A stretch of DNA of 50,397 nt. Source: an uncultured Acetatifactor sp. Its GTDB lineage: Bacteria; Bacillota; Clostridia; Lachnospirales; Lachnospiraceae. The notes under the pieces were generated by a model. That model was not told the DNA's origin. It saw nothing but the letters and a program-made list of their open reading frames with translations, and did not search any database. The DNA lies in NCBI GenBank assembly GCA_910578995.1, contig CAJTSY010000008.1, forward strand, positions 9,136 through 59,532. The letters run 5' to 3'. Shown one piece after another: positions 50,299 through 50,397 of the stretch (within the stretch, counting starts at the first letter, position 1; the number at the start of each line of letters is the position of its first letter). A program made the position numbers and the translations under genes.

Positions 50299-50397
50299 CT
50301 ATGCTGCCCCGTTTTTCTTACCGGAGCCTGCCTTCTTCCTGGCAGGAGTTTTCTTCTCCTGGCGCGGTGTTTCGGCAGCATTTTCATCCTGGTTCTC
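50299..50397 (-). CDS. C-terminal tail of a gene cut by the right window edge
   Basis: The last 33 codons of a minus-strand gene are visible, rich in Lys and Ala (TPARKKAGSGKKNGAA then stop at 50299-50301). Such basic tails occur on DNA- or RNA-binding proteins, but the body lies outside the window and no family can be named. The 142 bp to mscS contain nothing I recognise. Confidence 0.45.
   Translation of the reverse strand, partial: ENQDENAAETPRQEKKTPARKKAGSGKKNGAA

Overview
The window reads as an ordinary stretch of core chromosome from a Gram-positive anaerobe of the class Clostridia, most likely family Lachnospiraceae. The evidence is the gene order and gene types: an L21-Prp-L27-Obg block with a Prp-cleavable L27, an mreBCD-pbp2-minCDE-rodA block, SepF, rubrerythrin, a methionine-gamma-lyase-like gene followed by miaA and mutL, and the GGGtGRT/NifU-like pair. 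Base composition looks close to balanced by eye. Nearly all genes lie on the minus strand. Plus-strand genes are ttcA, a recombinase, lexA and a DUF378 gene (5.8-8.7 kb), a tiny toxin gene (36.2 kb) and an ABC transporter pair (46-47.6 kb).

Region by region. 1-5.6 kb: an edge-truncated membrane protein, flotillin, D-aminoacyl-tRNA deacylase, an AI-2E family permease and rubrerythrin. 5.8-8.7 kb (plus): a TtcA-type tRNA thiolase, a tyrosine recombinase, LexA with two operator-like boxes at its promoter, and a small membrane protein. 8.8-13.1 kb (minus): rplU-prp-rpmA-obgE-yhbY-nadD-yqeK-rsfS, a ribosome-assembly and NAD cluster. 13.3-20.9 kb: a cytidylate-kinase-like protein, aroB, lspA, rluD, sepF, yggS, an HlyD-like adaptor, a small P-loop protein and a lipoprotein DD-carboxypeptidase. 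20.9-30.9 kb: DUF4321, radC, mreB, mreC, mreD, pbp2, minC, minD, minE, rodA, mgsA, a morphogenesis and division-placement cluster read in that order. 31-35.8 kb: mutL, miaA and the methionine-gamma-lyase-like PLP enzyme.

36.0-36.45 kb is the most notable part. It is a compact two-RNA locus with every element of a type I toxin-antitoxin system: a promoter, a structured leader, an extended Shine-Dalgarno, a 31-residue one-helix toxin-like peptide, and a convergent antisense RNA with its own consensus-like promoter and terminator. The two RNAs begin with nearly the same sequence, so the locus is bounded by an inverted repeat of about 30 bp.

36.7-43.1 kb: the uncharacterised GGGtGRT protein and its NifU-like partner, a HicB-like/DinB-like fusion, a left-handed beta-helix acyltransferase-like protein, a MazG-like protein and topoisomerase III. 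43.2-50.4 kb: asd and argH, an ABC importer ATPase and permease with no binding protein, tRNA-Thr(CGT), two unknown proteins, an MscS channel and the lysine-rich tail of a gene cut by the right edge. MiaA, MutL, TopB and PBP2 all carry extra sequence relative to their families; the inserts of MutL and TopB contain in-frame tandem DNA repeats. I see no CRISPR array, insertion sequence, prophage block or rRNA.
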